From Acidimicrobiaceae bacterium (lineage in GTDB: Bacteria; Actinomycetota; Acidimicrobiia; Acidimicrobiales; Ilumatobacteraceae): 64,000 bases of DNA. Positions within the stretch are counted from its first letter, which is position 1. The number at the start of each line of letters is the position of its first letter. The position numbers and the translations under genes are program-made. Location of the stretch: contig JACJWF010000002.1 in the NCBI GenBank assembly GCA_020637295.1, positions 186,001 to 250,000 on the forward strand. The letters run 5' to 3'. Shown one piece after another: positions 40,126 through 48,566 of this stretch. The notes beneath the pieces are model-generated. The model was not told the DNA's origin. It saw only the letters and a program-made list of their open reading frames with translations, and did no database searches.

Positions 40126-41586
40126 CTGGCCGGCGCCCTCGGCGCAGGGGGTGCCGGCGGCCCACCACAGGACGAAGCCGTCGAGCGACTCGGGTGTGTA
40201 GCCGGCGGCTGCGAGCGGCCCCAGATCGGGGTCGTCGGAGAGGGGGAAGGCGCCGTAGCCGAGGGCGCTCACGCCCGATGTGTCCACCAGCACTGCCGCG
40301 GGAGCGGCCGCCAGGTCGGCCATCATCCGTTCCCTGGCGCCGGGGGTTGCGGCGTCCGTGGCCGCCTGGCGGCCACCGGAGCGGCCGGTGACGAAGTCGC
40401 TGTGCACCAAGGTGCCGGCGATCGGGCGGTCCACGGCCATTGCCAACTCGGGGAACGAGCCCCACACGAACACCCGGTCGGTGGCCGAGGTGCACTCGTC
40501 GATCCTCACTGCCACTGCCGCAGGAGAGGGGCGCTCGCGGAACGCGCCGGGCACCGTCTGGGCGACGACGGCGAACACTGCCGTCGCAGCAACGACCGCG
40601 ATGGCGGATGCCCGCCAGCGGGTGGACCACCTGGCCACCACCGGCCCGGCCAGCAGCACGAGGGGCGGCACGACCTGCAGCCAGTAGTGCCCGTAGAAGC
40701 GGAACCCGGCGGCGGTGGCGGCCAGGCCGGTGAGCAGCCAGGCCCAGAGGTCGGCGTCCTCCCGGAAGGAGCGCAGGCCGGCGGCGACACGGCTGGCTGC
40801 CAGGAGGCCCAGCGCGGCGACCGCCACCAGGTGGAGTGCGCAGAACAGGGCGGTGGAGCCGGCTGCAGTGAGCAGTGCATCGCCGACGGACGTGCCGGCG
40901 AACACGAACCCGGTGCTGCTGGTGAAGTTCCAGAACCAGTAGTCGCTCCATGGTGCCAGCAGCGCAGCGATGGCGACGCCGGCGACCACGCCGACCGCCA
41001 CCCGGGCGGATCCCTTCCAGCGAGCGCGCAGCCAGGCGCCGCCCACAGCGGCCGGCACGGCGAACACCCAGCTCTGCCGGGCGAGGATGGCCAGGCCGAG
41101 CAGCAGCCCACCAGCCGCCTCGACCCGCCCACCGCGACGGATGGCGAGCAGCGCCAGCGTTGCCAGCGGGAGGGCGATGTGGGCGTAGTTGGCAGCGCCA
41201 CCGTCGGCCGGCACCAGCGCGAACGAGGCGGTGACGTACAGCCACGCCGTCCACAGCGCCACGGTGCGACCACTGGTGCGGGCCACCTCCACGGCGACGG
41301 CGATCGCGGCGACGGCGAGCATCGCCGATGCGACCAGTCGTGGGCCACGCGGGTCGAACGCCCCGGTGAGCCAGTGCCACGCGTCGAACAGGTAGGGCGG
41401 GATCGGCGGCTTGCGGTCGGCCATGTCCGCGTAGAGGCGGCCACCACGCGACAGCGTGGCGCCCTGGACAGCGATGGCAGCCTCGTCCGGGTCGTACCAG
41501 CGGCCGCTGAGCAGTGCCGGCAGGCGCAGCACGAACGCGGCGACGGCCAGCGTCACGAGGTCGCGTCGGGTGCACCGCTCGGTCAT
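40123..41586 (-). CDS. GT39/ArnT-like integral membrane glycosyltransferase, probable
   Basis: The 487-residue protein has a short cytosolic start (MTERCTRRD), a first membrane segment, then WYDPDEAAIAVQG, the D-E pair in the first extracytoplasmic loop that is the hallmark of GT-C enzymes using polyprenyl-phosphate sugars. About ten further membrane segments follow, then a soluble C-terminal part (from about residue 370: ECTSATDRVFVWGSFPELAMAVDRP). It is probably a partner of the following GT2-GtrA gene, which would make the lipid-linked donor. The acceptor is unknown. TAGCGT seven bases before the ATG supports the start. Confidence 0.75.
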   Translation of the reverse strand: MTERCTRRDLVTLAVAAFVLRLPALLSGRWYDPDEAAIAVQGATLSRGGRLYADMADRKPPIPPYLFDAWHWLTGAFDPRGPRLVASAMLAVAAIAVAVEVARTSGRTVALWTAWLYVTASFALVPADGGAANYAHIALPLATLALLAIRRGGRVEAAGGLLLGLAILARQSWVFAVPAAVGGAWLRARWKGSARVAVGVVAGVAIAALLAPWSDYWFWNFTSSTGFVFAGTSVGDALLTAAGSTALFCALHLVAVAALGLLAASRVAAGLRSFREDADLWAWLLTGLAATAAGFRFYGHYWLQVVPPLVLLAGPVVARWSTRWRASAIAVVAATAVFAVVAQTVPGAFRERPSPAAVAVRIDECTSATDRVFVWGSFPELAMAVDRPIAGTLVHSDFVTGRSGGRQAATDAATPGARERMMADLAAAPAAVLVDTSGVSALGYGAFPLSDDPDLGPLAAAGYTPESLDGFVLWWAAGTPCAEGAGQ

Positions 41587-41593
41587 CCGGGGC

Positions 41594-41599
41594 ACGCTA
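41594..41599 (-). promoter_or_regulatory. -10 hexamer TAGCGT before the GT-C gene
   Basis: On the minus strand TAGCGT ends seven bases before the ATG at 41586. No Shine-Dalgarno is present. Confidence 0.55.
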
Positions 41600-41633
41600 G
41601 TGCCCTGTTGCAGCCACCTGGCAGACTGGCACG

Positions 41634-42305
41634 ATGCCCCGCACCGTGGTCGCCGTGCTGTTCGACTTCGGCAACACGCTGGCCGCCCACGCACCGCTGT
41701 CGGCCACGGTCCGGAACGCCGCAGCGGCGCTGGGCCTGGAGGGCGCGGCGGATCTCGATGGCGAGACCTATGCCGCCGAGGTGGAGGCTGCGGCGCACAC
41801 GGCCGACGAGCTCGCCCATCCGCGGGACCTCGATGCCAGCGTGTGGTGGGAACGCTGGCATGTGCTGTACGGCCGGTGGGATCACCGCTACCCGGGCCTG
41901 GGCGGGGAGGTCTACCGGCAGATGCACGCCCCGCCGTCGTGGGTGCCGTACCCGGCCGTGGCGGCGACGCTCGCCATGTTGCGCCGTGCGGGGATCCGCA
42001 TCGGCGTCGTGTCCAACACGGGCTGGGACGTGCGTCGAGTGCTGCGCCACCACGGGCTGGACGGGTTGATCGACGAGGTGCTCCTGTCCTACGAGGTGGG
42101 TGCGGTGAAGCCGTCGGCGGTCATCTTCGAACGGGCCTGCGAGGCGCTGGGTGCCCTCCCGGAGACGGCGATGATGGTCGGCGACGACCCGGTGGCGGAC
42201 GCCGGTGCGGTGCGGGTGGGGATGCGCACCCTGCTGCTGCCGGCCGCGCCACCTGGCGCGGACAACGGGATCGGAGCGGTGGCGCGCATGTTGGTGCCTT
42301 CCTGA
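41634..42305 (+). CDS. HAD-superfamily hydrolase, subfamily IA
   Basis: A 223-residue HAD protein with motif I as LFDFGNTL (residues 9-16), where the second aspartate of D-x-D is replaced by glycine, a helical cap (residues 20-90), motif II VVSNTGWD, motif III lysine in GAVKPSAVIFERA and motif IV MVGDDPVADAGAV. The missing general-acid aspartate is seen in some HAD-IA members and makes the activity uncertain. It is divergent from the GT-C gene and upstream of pyrG. CAGACT six bases before the ATG may be a weak -10. Confidence 0.82.
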   Translation: MPRTVVAVLFDFGNTLAAHAPLSATVRNAAAALGLEGAADLDGETYAAEVEAAAHTADELAHPRDLDASVWWERWHVLYGRWDHRYPGLGGEVYRQMHAPPSWVPYPAVAATLAMLRRAGIRIGVVSNTGWDVRRVLRHHGLDGLIDEVLLSYEVGAVKPSAVIFERACEALGALPETAMMVGDDPVADAGAVRVGMRTLLLPAAPPGADNGIGAVARMLVPS

Positions 42306-42347
42306 CCGCTGCCTCGCGAGCATCCGCGCGCGCCGTGCGGAGCGCGG

Positions 42348-42353
42348 TATGCT
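42348..42353 (+). promoter_or_regulatory. candidate -10 hexamer TATGCT of pyrG
   Basis: TATGCT would start transcription at about 42360, giving a leader of about 58 bases with CGGAGGT 13 bases before the ATG. Pyrimidine-dependent control of pyrG by start-site slippage, known in some Gram-positives, would need a run of C at the start. CCC occurs at 42359-42361, but the evidence is thin. Confidence 0.4.
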
Positions 42354-42417
42354 GCAATCCCGTTATCAGTTCGCCCGCCGGGTCGCCCGGTGGCAACGAG
42401 ACGGAGGTCCGCACGCC

Positions 42418-44055
42418 ATGCCGAAGCACATTTTCGTGACCGGAGGCGTCGCCAGTTCTCTCGGAAAGGGCCTCACCGCGTCCTCGCTCGGTCGGCTGCT
42501 GAAGCAGCGTGGTCTGCGGGTGACGATGCAGAAGCTGGACCCGTACATCAACGTGGACCCGGGCACGATGAACCCGTTCGAGCACGGCGAGGTGTTCGTC
42601 ACCGACGACGGCGGCGAGACCGACCTGGACCTCGGCCACTACGAGCGATTCATCGACGAGAACCTCACCCGCAACTCCAACGCCACCACCGGCAGCATCT
42701 ACATGGCGGTGCTCGCCGCCGAGCGCCGGGGCGACTACCTCGGCAAGACGGTGCAGGTCATCCCGCACATCACCGACGAGATCAAGAAGCGCATCCACCG
42801 TGTGGCCACCGACGAGGTGGACGTGGTGATCACCGAGGTCGGCGGCACGGTCGGCGACATCGAGATCCTCCCCTTCCTGGAAGCCATCCGCCAGTACGGT
42901 CGCGAGGCCGGCAAGGGCAACGTCTGCTACATCCACGTGACGCTGGTGCCGTCGATCGGCCCGATGGCGGAGCCGAAGACCAAGCCCACCCAGCACTCGG
43001 TGGCCGAACTCACCAGCCGGGGCATCCAGCCGGACATCATCGTCTGCCGCAGCAAGGACCCCGTGCCGGAGGCGCTGAAGCGCAAGATCAGCAACCTGTG
43101 CAACGTGGAGGACCGCGCCGTCATCAACGCCGCCGATGCCCGCAACGTCTACGCCCTCCCGCTGATCCTCCACGACGAGGGCCTGGACACCGTGGTCTGC
43201 GACACGCTGCGCCTGGACCCGCCGATCGACCTCACCTCGTGGGCGGCCTTCGTGGACAAGGTGGAGGCCGCCGACAAGCCGGTGAAGGTCGGCCTCATCG
43301 GCAAGTACGTGGACTACCAGGACGCCTACCTCAGCGTGGTGGAGAGCCTGAAGCACGCCGGCTTCGCCCATGGCGCCAAGGTGGAGATCGACTGGATCCA
43401 GGCCGAGGACGTAGAGGGCCTGCTGGCCACCGCCCGCCTGGCGGACCTCGACGGCGTGGTCATCCCCGGCGGGTTCGGCGACCGTGGGTTCGAGGGCAAG
43501 ATCGCCGCCGCCGGGTACGCCCGCGAGCACGACATCCCCTGCCTCGGCCTGTGCCTCGGCCTGCAGGCGATGACCATCGAGTTCGCCCGCAACGTGATGG
43601 GCCTGGCCGGCGCCAACAGCACGGAGATGGCCCCCGACACCCCTCACCCGGTGATCGACCTGATGCACGACCAGCGCGACGTCAGCGACAAGGGCGGCAC
43701 CCAGCGCCTGGGCGCCTACTACGCCATCCTGGAGCCCGGTTCGCGGGTGCACGAGGCCTACGGCGAGCCGGTGGTCAGCGAGCGCCACCGCCACCGCTGG
43801 GAGCTGAACGCCCAGTGGAAGCCCCGCCTGGAAGCCGCCGGCCTGCGTTGCACCGGCCTGTCACCCGACCGCCGCCTCGTTGAGTTCATCGAGCTCGACG
43901 ACCACCCGTACTGGGTGGCGACGCAGGCTCACCCCGAGTTCAAGAGCCGCCCCGACCGGCCCCATCCGTTGTTCCGCGAGTTGGTCGCCCACGCGCTCGC
44001 CCGCCACGAGGCCCGCACCCCGAGCCTGCGCGTGGTGGACGAGTCCGTCGCCTGA
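42418..44055 (+). CDS. pyrG: CTP synthase
   Basis: It makes CTP from UTP, ATP and glutamine. The 545-residue protein has the N-terminal synthase domain (KHIFVTGGVASSLGKGLTASS, KLDPYINVDPGTMNPFEHGEVFVT, EVGGTVGDIEI) and a class I glutaminase domain with the nucleophile in PCLGLCLGLQAM, GGTQRLG and the QAHPEFKSRP triad region. The ATG fits the family's start MPKHIFVTGG. The order pyrG-Nudix-xerD is as in Mycobacterium Rv1699-Rv1701. Confidence 0.96.
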   Translation: MPKHIFVTGGVASSLGKGLTASSLGRLLKQRGLRVTMQKLDPYINVDPGTMNPFEHGEVFVTDDGGETDLDLGHYERFIDENLTRNSNATTGSIYMAVLAAERRGDYLGKTVQVIPHITDEIKKRIHRVATDEVDVVITEVGGTVGDIEILPFLEAIRQYGREAGKGNVCYIHVTLVPSIGPMAEPKTKPTQHSVAELTSRGIQPDIIVCRSKDPVPEALKRKISNLCNVEDRAVINAADARNVYALPLILHDEGLDTVVCDTLRLDPPIDLTSWAAFVDKVEAADKPVKVGLIGKYVDYQDAYLSVVESLKHAGFAHGAKVEIDWIQAEDVEGLLATARLADLDGVVIPGGFGDRGFEGKIAAAGYAREHDIPCLGLCLGLQAMTIEFARNVMGLAGANSTEMAPDTPHPVIDLMHDQRDVSDKGGTQRLGAYYAILEPGSRVHEAYGEPVVSERHRHRWELNAQWKPRLEAAGLRCTGLSPDRRLVEFIELDDHPYWVATQAHPEFKSRPDRPHPLFRELVAHALARHEARTPSLRVVDESVA

Positions 44056-44070
44056 CCGGTATCCACCGAG

Positions 44071-44637
44071 ATGAGCGGGTTCCGTCACCTGGGTGATCGG
44101 CTCGTCCACCAGGGCCATGTCTGGCACGTGGCCGTCGCCGACTACGAGTCGCCGAGCGGCGAGCCGTTCCGCCGCGACATCGTCCGCTCGCCGGGCGCCG
44201 TTGCCGCCGTGCCGTTGTGGTTCGCCGGCGACGGCACCCCGATGGTGACCCTGGTGGATCAGTACCGGCCGCCGTTCGACGAGTACGTCATCGAAGTGCC
44301 GGCCGGCATGCGCGACATCGCCGACGAGCCGACCGAGGTCACCGCAGCGCGGGAGTTGGTGGAGGAAGTCGGCCTGGAGGCCGGCCGTCTCGAGCACCTG
44401 CTGGACATGTACCCCTCGGCGGGGATGACGGACTCCGTGCTCACGCTGTACCTGGCAACGGGTCTCACCCGCGTGGCGCGCGAGACGCACGGCCCGGAGG
44501 AAGCGCACATGCACGTGCTCGAACTGCCGCTGGCGGAGGCCGTCAGCAAGGTGGTGGCCGGCGAGATCCACGACGCCAAGACGGTGATCGGGCTGCTGCT
44601 GGTCGAACGGCGCCTCCGGGAGGGCCCTCCGCTGTGA
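44071..44637 (+). CDS. Nudix hydrolase, ADP-ribose pyrophosphatase type
   Basis: The 188-residue protein has the Nudix helix with AARELVEEVGLEAG preceded by VIEVPAGMRDIADEP, the spacing being one residue longer than the textbook box, as in mycobacterial ADP-ribose pyrophosphatases. DQYRPPFDEYVIEVPAG is the typical ADPRase strand, and SAGMTDSVLTLYLA is the conserved downstream part. It most likely hydrolyses ADP-ribose or a related sugar nucleotide. The gene follows pyrG by 15 bases and overlaps xerD by four. Confidence 0.88.
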   Translation: MSGFRHLGDRLVHQGHVWHVAVADYESPSGEPFRRDIVRSPGAVAAVPLWFAGDGTPMVTLVDQYRPPFDEYVIEVPAGMRDIADEPTEVTAARELVEEVGLEAGRLEHLLDMYPSAGMTDSVLTLYLATGLTRVARETHGPEEAHMHVLELPLAEAVSKVVAGEIHDAKTVIGLLLVERRLREGPPL

Positions 44638-45563
44638 CGCCGGTGGACGCCGCTGCGGTTCCTCGCGAGGTGGACGAGTTCCTGGCGTGGATGGCGAGCG
44701 AGCGGGGCCGGTCGGCGAACACCGTCGCCGCCTACCGGCGGGACCTCACCGGCTATGCCGCCTGGCTCGCTGCGGGCGGCCTCACCGTCGGGGCGGTCGA
44801 CCGGGCGGCGGTGGACCGGTTCGTGCACGCTCGCCGGGCTGCGGGGGCGGCCCCCTCCAGCGTTGCCCGGCAGCTGGCCGCCGTGCGGATGTTCCACCGC
44901 TTCATGACGGAGGAAGGCCTGCGCAGCGATGACCCCACCGCGGATGTGGAAGGGGTGCGCGTGCCCGCCGGCATTCCCCACCCGCTGAGCGAGGAGGAGG
45001 TCGGCCGGCTGCTCGACGCGGTCACCGGTGCCGACCCGGCCGCCCTGCGCGATCGGGCCCTGCTGGAGTTCCTGTATGCCACCGGCGCCAGGATCAGCGA
45101 GGCCTGCGGGCTGTCGCTGGCGGATGTGGATCGCGACCACCGGGTGGTGCGGCTGTTCGGCAAGGGGGCCAAGGAGCGGGTGGTGCCGTTCGGGCGTACG
45201 GCTGCGGCGGCGTTGGACGACTGGCTGGTCGGCGGTCGCCCTCGCTGGGAGCCGGCGCGCTGGGCGCGCCGTGGCGATCAGGAAGCCGTGTTCCTCAACA
45301 CCCGCGGTGGGCGGCTGACGCGCCAGGCGGCATGGGCCGTGGTGCGCAAGTACGCGGAGCGCACGGGCCTGGCCGACCGGTTGTCGCCCCATGTGCTGCG
45401 GCACTCCTGCGCCACCCACCTGCTGGACCACGGCGCCGACCTGCGCATCGTGCAGGAGATGCTGGGGCATGCCTCCATCAGCACCACCCAGGTGTACACC
45501 AAGGTGAGCCAGGAGCGGCTGTGGGCGGTCTACCGCCAGGCGCACCCGAGGGCCGAGCGATGA
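44634..45563 (+). CDS. xerD: site-specific tyrosine recombinase XerD
   Basis: It resolves chromosome dimers at dif with XerC. The 309-residue protein has the SAM-like N-terminal core-binding domain (FLAWMASERGRSANTVAAYRRDL) and the catalytic domain with the first arginine in YATGARISEACGL, the lysine hairpin KGAKERVVPFG, HVLRHSCATHLLDHGADLRIVQEMLGH and the tyrosine in TTQVYTKV. The GTG start overlaps the Nudix stop. No mobile-element context is present, so it is the chromosomal recombinase. A possible XerC role cannot be separated by sequence alone. Confidence 0.92.
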   Translation: MTPVDAAAVPREVDEFLAWMASERGRSANTVAAYRRDLTGYAAWLAAGGLTVGAVDRAAVDRFVHARRAAGAAPSSVARQLAAVRMFHRFMTEEGLRSDDPTADVEGVRVPAGIPHPLSEEEVGRLLDAVTGADPAALRDRALLEFLYATGARISEACGLSLADVDRDHRVVRLFGKGAKERVVPFGRTAAAALDDWLVGGRPRWEPARWARRGDQEAVFLNTRGGRLTRQAAWAVVRKYAERTGLADRLSPHVLRHSCATHLLDHGADLRIVQEMLGHASISTTQVYTKVSQERLWAVYRQAHPRAER

Positions 45564-46009
45564 GCACGCTGGGCGGGCTGGGCCACCTGGCGCGGCGTTT
45601 CGCCACCTCGCTGTCGCGCACCCCGCCGCCGCCCTCCGACCTGGCGTGGGCGCACACGCATCTGCTGCCGGCCGAAGCCGGGCTGTGGGACCGCATGTCC
45701 GTGCAGGACCGGCGTCATTCCGTGCTCGTCGCCCGGCGCTTCGCCGCGCTGATGCCGGCGGCCACCCGCCCGCAGATGGCGGCCGCCCTGCTGCACGACA
45801 TCGGCAAACTGGAGGCTGGCCTCGGGACGTGGGGAAGGGTGTTGGCGACGATCGTCGGCGCGCGCACGCCCCGGTACCGCTGCTATCACGACCACGAGGC
45901 CATCGGTGCCGCCATGCTGGCCGACGCCGGGTCGGCGCCCGAGACGGTGGCGCTGGTCACCGGCCATGGCCCGGCCGCCGGCGTGCTGAGGGAGGCGGAC
46001 CACGTCTGA
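45560..46009 (+). CDS. HD-domain protein
   Basis: The 149-residue protein carries a small HD domain: HSVLVARRF, LLHDIGKLEAGLG (HD pair at about residues 79-80), HDHEAIGAAMLADAG and LVTGHGP. This indicates a metal-dependent phosphohydrolase, but the substrate is unknown. The ATG overlaps the xerD stop by four bases, so it is coupled to the recombinase gene. Confidence 0.82.
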   Translation: MSTLGGLGHLARRFATSLSRTPPPPSDLAWAHTHLLPAEAGLWDRMSVQDRRHSVLVARRFAALMPAATRPQMAAALLHDIGKLEAGLGTWGRVLATIVGARTPRYRCYHDHEAIGAAMLADAGSAPETVALVTGHGPAAGVLREADHV

Positions 46010-46121
46010 CGTCGGCGCAATGCCGATCCGGCGGCGGGTATCACGCCGCCCCATGCCGGGCGTCGGCCAGACTGTGCGCCGGCGGGCGGCCACGGGGGCG
46101 GCCGGCGGGAGGGTTGTCATC

Positions 46122-46715
46122 ATGTCCACCAAGGGACTGTCGCGTCGGGCACTCATCGGTACGGCGGCTGCCGCCGGTGCCGCAGGAGCAGCATCGGGCG
46201 CAACGGGCAGGGCGCATGCGGCGGCCCGGGTGCGCCCGCAGGGCACCACCCCGGAGCCCCCGGAGGCGCTGAGCTTCTACCTGTTGGCCCAGCCGGTGCG
46301 TGCCTACGACAGCCGTGTGGCCCAGGCGCCCGATGGGACGGACCCGGAGACGGGGGCCGACGACACGCCACTGCTGCGCAACGCCACCCGCTCCATCGAC
46401 ATCAGCTATGTGCTGGGCCGTGGTGTGGAGCCCACCGGAGTGCCGGTGAAGGCCGCCGGCGTGCTGCTGAACCTCACCGTGGTCAACACGGCCGGCGCCA
46501 CGGGGTACCTGAAGGTGTGGTCGGACGGCGTGGCAGAGCCCGCCGCCTCGTCGATCAACTGGGACCATCCTTCGGCGATCATCGCCAACGCGGTGAGCAC
46601 GGCGTGCGCGGACGGCTACATCCAGGTGAAGTGCGGCGGTGCGGTGGGCGCCGCGACCAACCTCATCATCGACGTGGTCGGCTACTACGACACCGCGGTG
46701 CCGCCGATCGTCTGA
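46122..46715 (+). CDS. Tat-exported secreted protein
   Basis: The 197-residue protein has a twin-arginine signal: LSRRALIG at residues 6-13, an alanine-rich hydrophobic stretch and a cleavage-like AHAAA near residue 33. The mature part (YLLAQPVRAYDSRVAQ, GVPVKAAGVLLNLTVVNTAGATGYLKVW, SSINWDHPSAIIANAVSTA and NLIIDVVGYYD) resembles a beta-rich domain that recurs, often in tandem, in exported actinobacterial proteins and ends in IDVVGYY. Its function is unknown. The ATG is chosen because GGAGGG lies 11 bases upstream and the signal peptide starts there. Confidence 0.75.
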   Translation: MSTKGLSRRALIGTAAAAGAAGAASGATGRAHAAARVRPQGTTPEPPEALSFYLLAQPVRAYDSRVAQAPDGTDPETGADDTPLLRNATRSIDISYVLGRGVEPTGVPVKAAGVLLNLTVVNTAGATGYLKVWSDGVAEPAASSINWDHPSAIIANAVSTACADGYIQVKCGGAVGAATNLIIDVVGYYDTAVPPIV

Positions 46716-46749
46716 CGTCCGAGGACGCGGCCGGCGGCCGGCAGTGACG

Positions 46750-47736
46750 TCAGGCGGGGAGCAGGCCGAGGTGGGCCTGGGCACGCTCCAGCGTCGCCGC
46801 GGCCACCTCACGGGCCTTGCCGGCGCCCTTGCGGAGCAACGCCTGCAGCTCGCCACGGTCGGCCATCAACTCGTTGTAGCGGGCCTGGATGGGGCGCAGC
46901 AGTTCCACCACCGCCTCGCCGGTGTCGGTCTTCAACGGACCGTACTGGGTGTAGCGGGTGGCGAGATCCTGCGGCGCCTCACCGGTGCAGGCGGACAGGA
47001 TCTCCAGCAGGTTGCTGACCCCGGGCTTGGCCTCGCGGTCGTAACGCACCTCGGTCTCGCTGTCTGTGACGGCCCGCTTGAACTTCTTCATGATGTCCGC
47101 GGGGTCCTCCATCAGCGAGATCAGCCCGGTGTCGCTGCCGGCCGACTTGCTCATCTTCGAGGACGGGTCCTGGAGGTCCATCACCCGGGCGCCGGCCTTC
47201 GGCATCACCGCCTTGGGCAGCACGAAGGTGTCGCCGAAGCGGTGGTTGAAACGGATGGCGATGTCGCGGGTGATCTCCACGTGCTGGCGCTGGTCCTCGC
47301 CCACGGGCACCTCGTCGGTGTCGTACAGCAGGATGTCCGCCGCCTGGAGCGCCGGGTAGGTGAACAGGCCGGCGCTGATGAACTCGTGCTCCCGCTTGGA
47401 CGCCTTGTCCTTGAACTGGGTCATCCGGCTGAGCTCGCCGAAGCTGACCTGGCATTCCATGATCCAGCCCAGCTGGCTGTGCTCGGTGACATGGCTCTGG
47501 ACGAAGACGGTGGCCACGTCGGGGTCCAGCCCCACGGCGAACAGCACTGCGCCCAGCCGGAGGGTGGCCTGGCCGACGACATCGGGCTGCTCGGTGATGG
47601 TGAGCGCGTGCAGGTCGACGATGCCGTGGAACGCGTCCTTCTCGTGCTGGCCCTCGACCCACGGCCGCAGCGCCCCCAGGAAGTTGCCGAGGTGGACGTC
47701 GCCGGTGGGTTGGATGCAGGAGAGCACTCGTGTCAC
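46750..47736 (-). CDS. trpS: tryptophanyl-tRNA synthetase
   Basis: This class I synthetase charges tRNA-Trp. The 328-residue protein begins with VLSCIQPTGDVHLGNFLGALRP, which includes the HIGH-type motif, has VDLHALT, the DQRQHVEITRDIA tryptophan-site region and the KMSKS motif in SKMSKSAGSD. The GTG at 47736 fits both the family start and a TAGCCT hexamer eight bases upstream. The longer ATG frame at 47802 would run through the scpA promoter. It is divergent from scpA. Confidence 0.93.
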   Translation of the reverse strand: MTRVLSCIQPTGDVHLGNFLGALRPWVEGQHEKDAFHGIVDLHALTITEQPDVVGQATLRLGAVLFAVGLDPDVATVFVQSHVTEHSQLGWIMECQVSFGELSRMTQFKDKASKREHEFISAGLFTYPALQAADILLYDTDEVPVGEDQRQHVEITRDIAIRFNHRFGDTFVLPKAVMPKAGARVMDLQDPSSKMSKSAGSDTGLISLMEDPADIMKKFKRAVTDSETEVRYDREAKPGVSNLLEILSACTGEAPQDLATRYTQYGPLKTDTGEAVVELLRPIQARYNELMADRGELQALLRKGAGKAREVAAATLERAQAHLGLLPA

Positions 47737-47744
47737 GGGCAGCC

Positions 47745-47775
47745 AGGCTACCGACGACCTGGGAGCCGATACGAT
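47745..47775. promoter_or_regulatory. divergent leaderless -10 elements for trpS and scpA
   Basis: The 46-base gap between the two start codons holds TAGCCT on the minus strand (47745-47750, eight bases before the trpS GTG) and TACGAT on the plus strand (47770-47775, seven bases before the scpA ATG). The hexamers are only 19 bases apart, so the two polymerases would compete for the same DNA. Confidence 0.6.
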
Positions 47776-47782
47776 TGGTTTG

Positions 47783-48559
47783 ATGGCTGTCGACGTCACC
47801 ACCCCGGTCTACGAGGGCCCGTTCGACCTGCTCCTCCACCTGATCCTGAAGGAGCAGGTGGACATCTACGAGGTGTCGCTGAGCCGGATCGTCGATGCCT
47901 ACCTGGCCGAGGTGGAGCGCATGCAGGCACTCGACCTGGACATGGCCACCGAGTTCCTCCTGATCGCCGCCACCCTGGTGGAGCTGAAGGCCCGCCGCCT
48001 GCTGCCCGGCCGGGAGGACGTGGACCTGGACGAGGAGCTGGCCCTCTGGGAGGAACGCGACCTCCTGCTGGCCCGCCTGCTGGAGTGCAAGACGTTCAAG
48101 GACGTCGCCTCCGTGCTCAGCCGGCTGGCCGACGACGCCGACCGCTCCTTCCCCCGCGTGGCCGGCGCCGAGGAGCGGTTCGCCGGCCTCTTGCCCGACC
48201 TGTTGGAGGGCGTCAGCCCGCAGCGCATCCGCAAGGCCTACCTCAAGGCCATCACGCCCAAGCCGGAGCCCCGGGTGGACCTGTTCCACGTCAGCGCCGT
48301 GCGGGTCAGCGTCGCCGATGCCCTCGCTGAGTTGGTGGACGAGCTGCCTCGCGCCGGCCGCATCTCCTTCCGCCGCCTCACCGACGGCCTGGTGGAGCGG
48401 CTGGAGGTGATCGTCCGCTTCCTCGCCCTCTTGGAGCTGTTCAAGCAGGGCATGGTGGAGCTGGACCAGGCCGAGCGGTTCGGGGACATCGATGTGGTGT
48501 GGACCGGTGGCCAGGACGTGAACGTGGGCGCGCTGCCCATCGACGACTACGAAGGATGA
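47783..48559 (+). CDS. scpA: segregation and condensation protein A
   Basis: This kleisin subunit bridges the SMC heads in the condensin complex. The 258-residue protein has the N-terminal EGPFDLLLHLILKEQVDIYEV, the MATEFLLIAATLVELKARRLLP helix and the C-terminal winged helix with RISFRRLT, VIVRFLALLELFKQGMVELDQ. It starts a long chain of closely spaced genes in the plus direction. The ATG is preceded by TACGAT rather than a Shine-Dalgarno sequence. Confidence 0.94.
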   Translation: MAVDVTTPVYEGPFDLLLHLILKEQVDIYEVSLSRIVDAYLAEVERMQALDLDMATEFLLIAATLVELKARRLLPGREDVDLDEELALWEERDLLLARLLECKTFKDVASVLSRLADDADRSFPRVAGAEERFAGLLPDLLEGVSPQRIRKAYLKAITPKPEPRVDLFHVSAVRVSVADALAELVDELPRAGRISFRRLTDGLVERLEVIVRFLALLELFKQGMVELDQAERFGDIDVVWTGGQDVNVGALPIDDYEG

Positions 48560-48566
48560 CTGCCAC

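Noticed and set aside
44634..45563. Tyrosine recombinase considered as a mobile-element integrase
   Set aside because: It is of XerD length, overlaps its housekeeping neighbours, and keeps the pyrG-Nudix-xerD order known from mycobacteria; no attachment repeats were seen.
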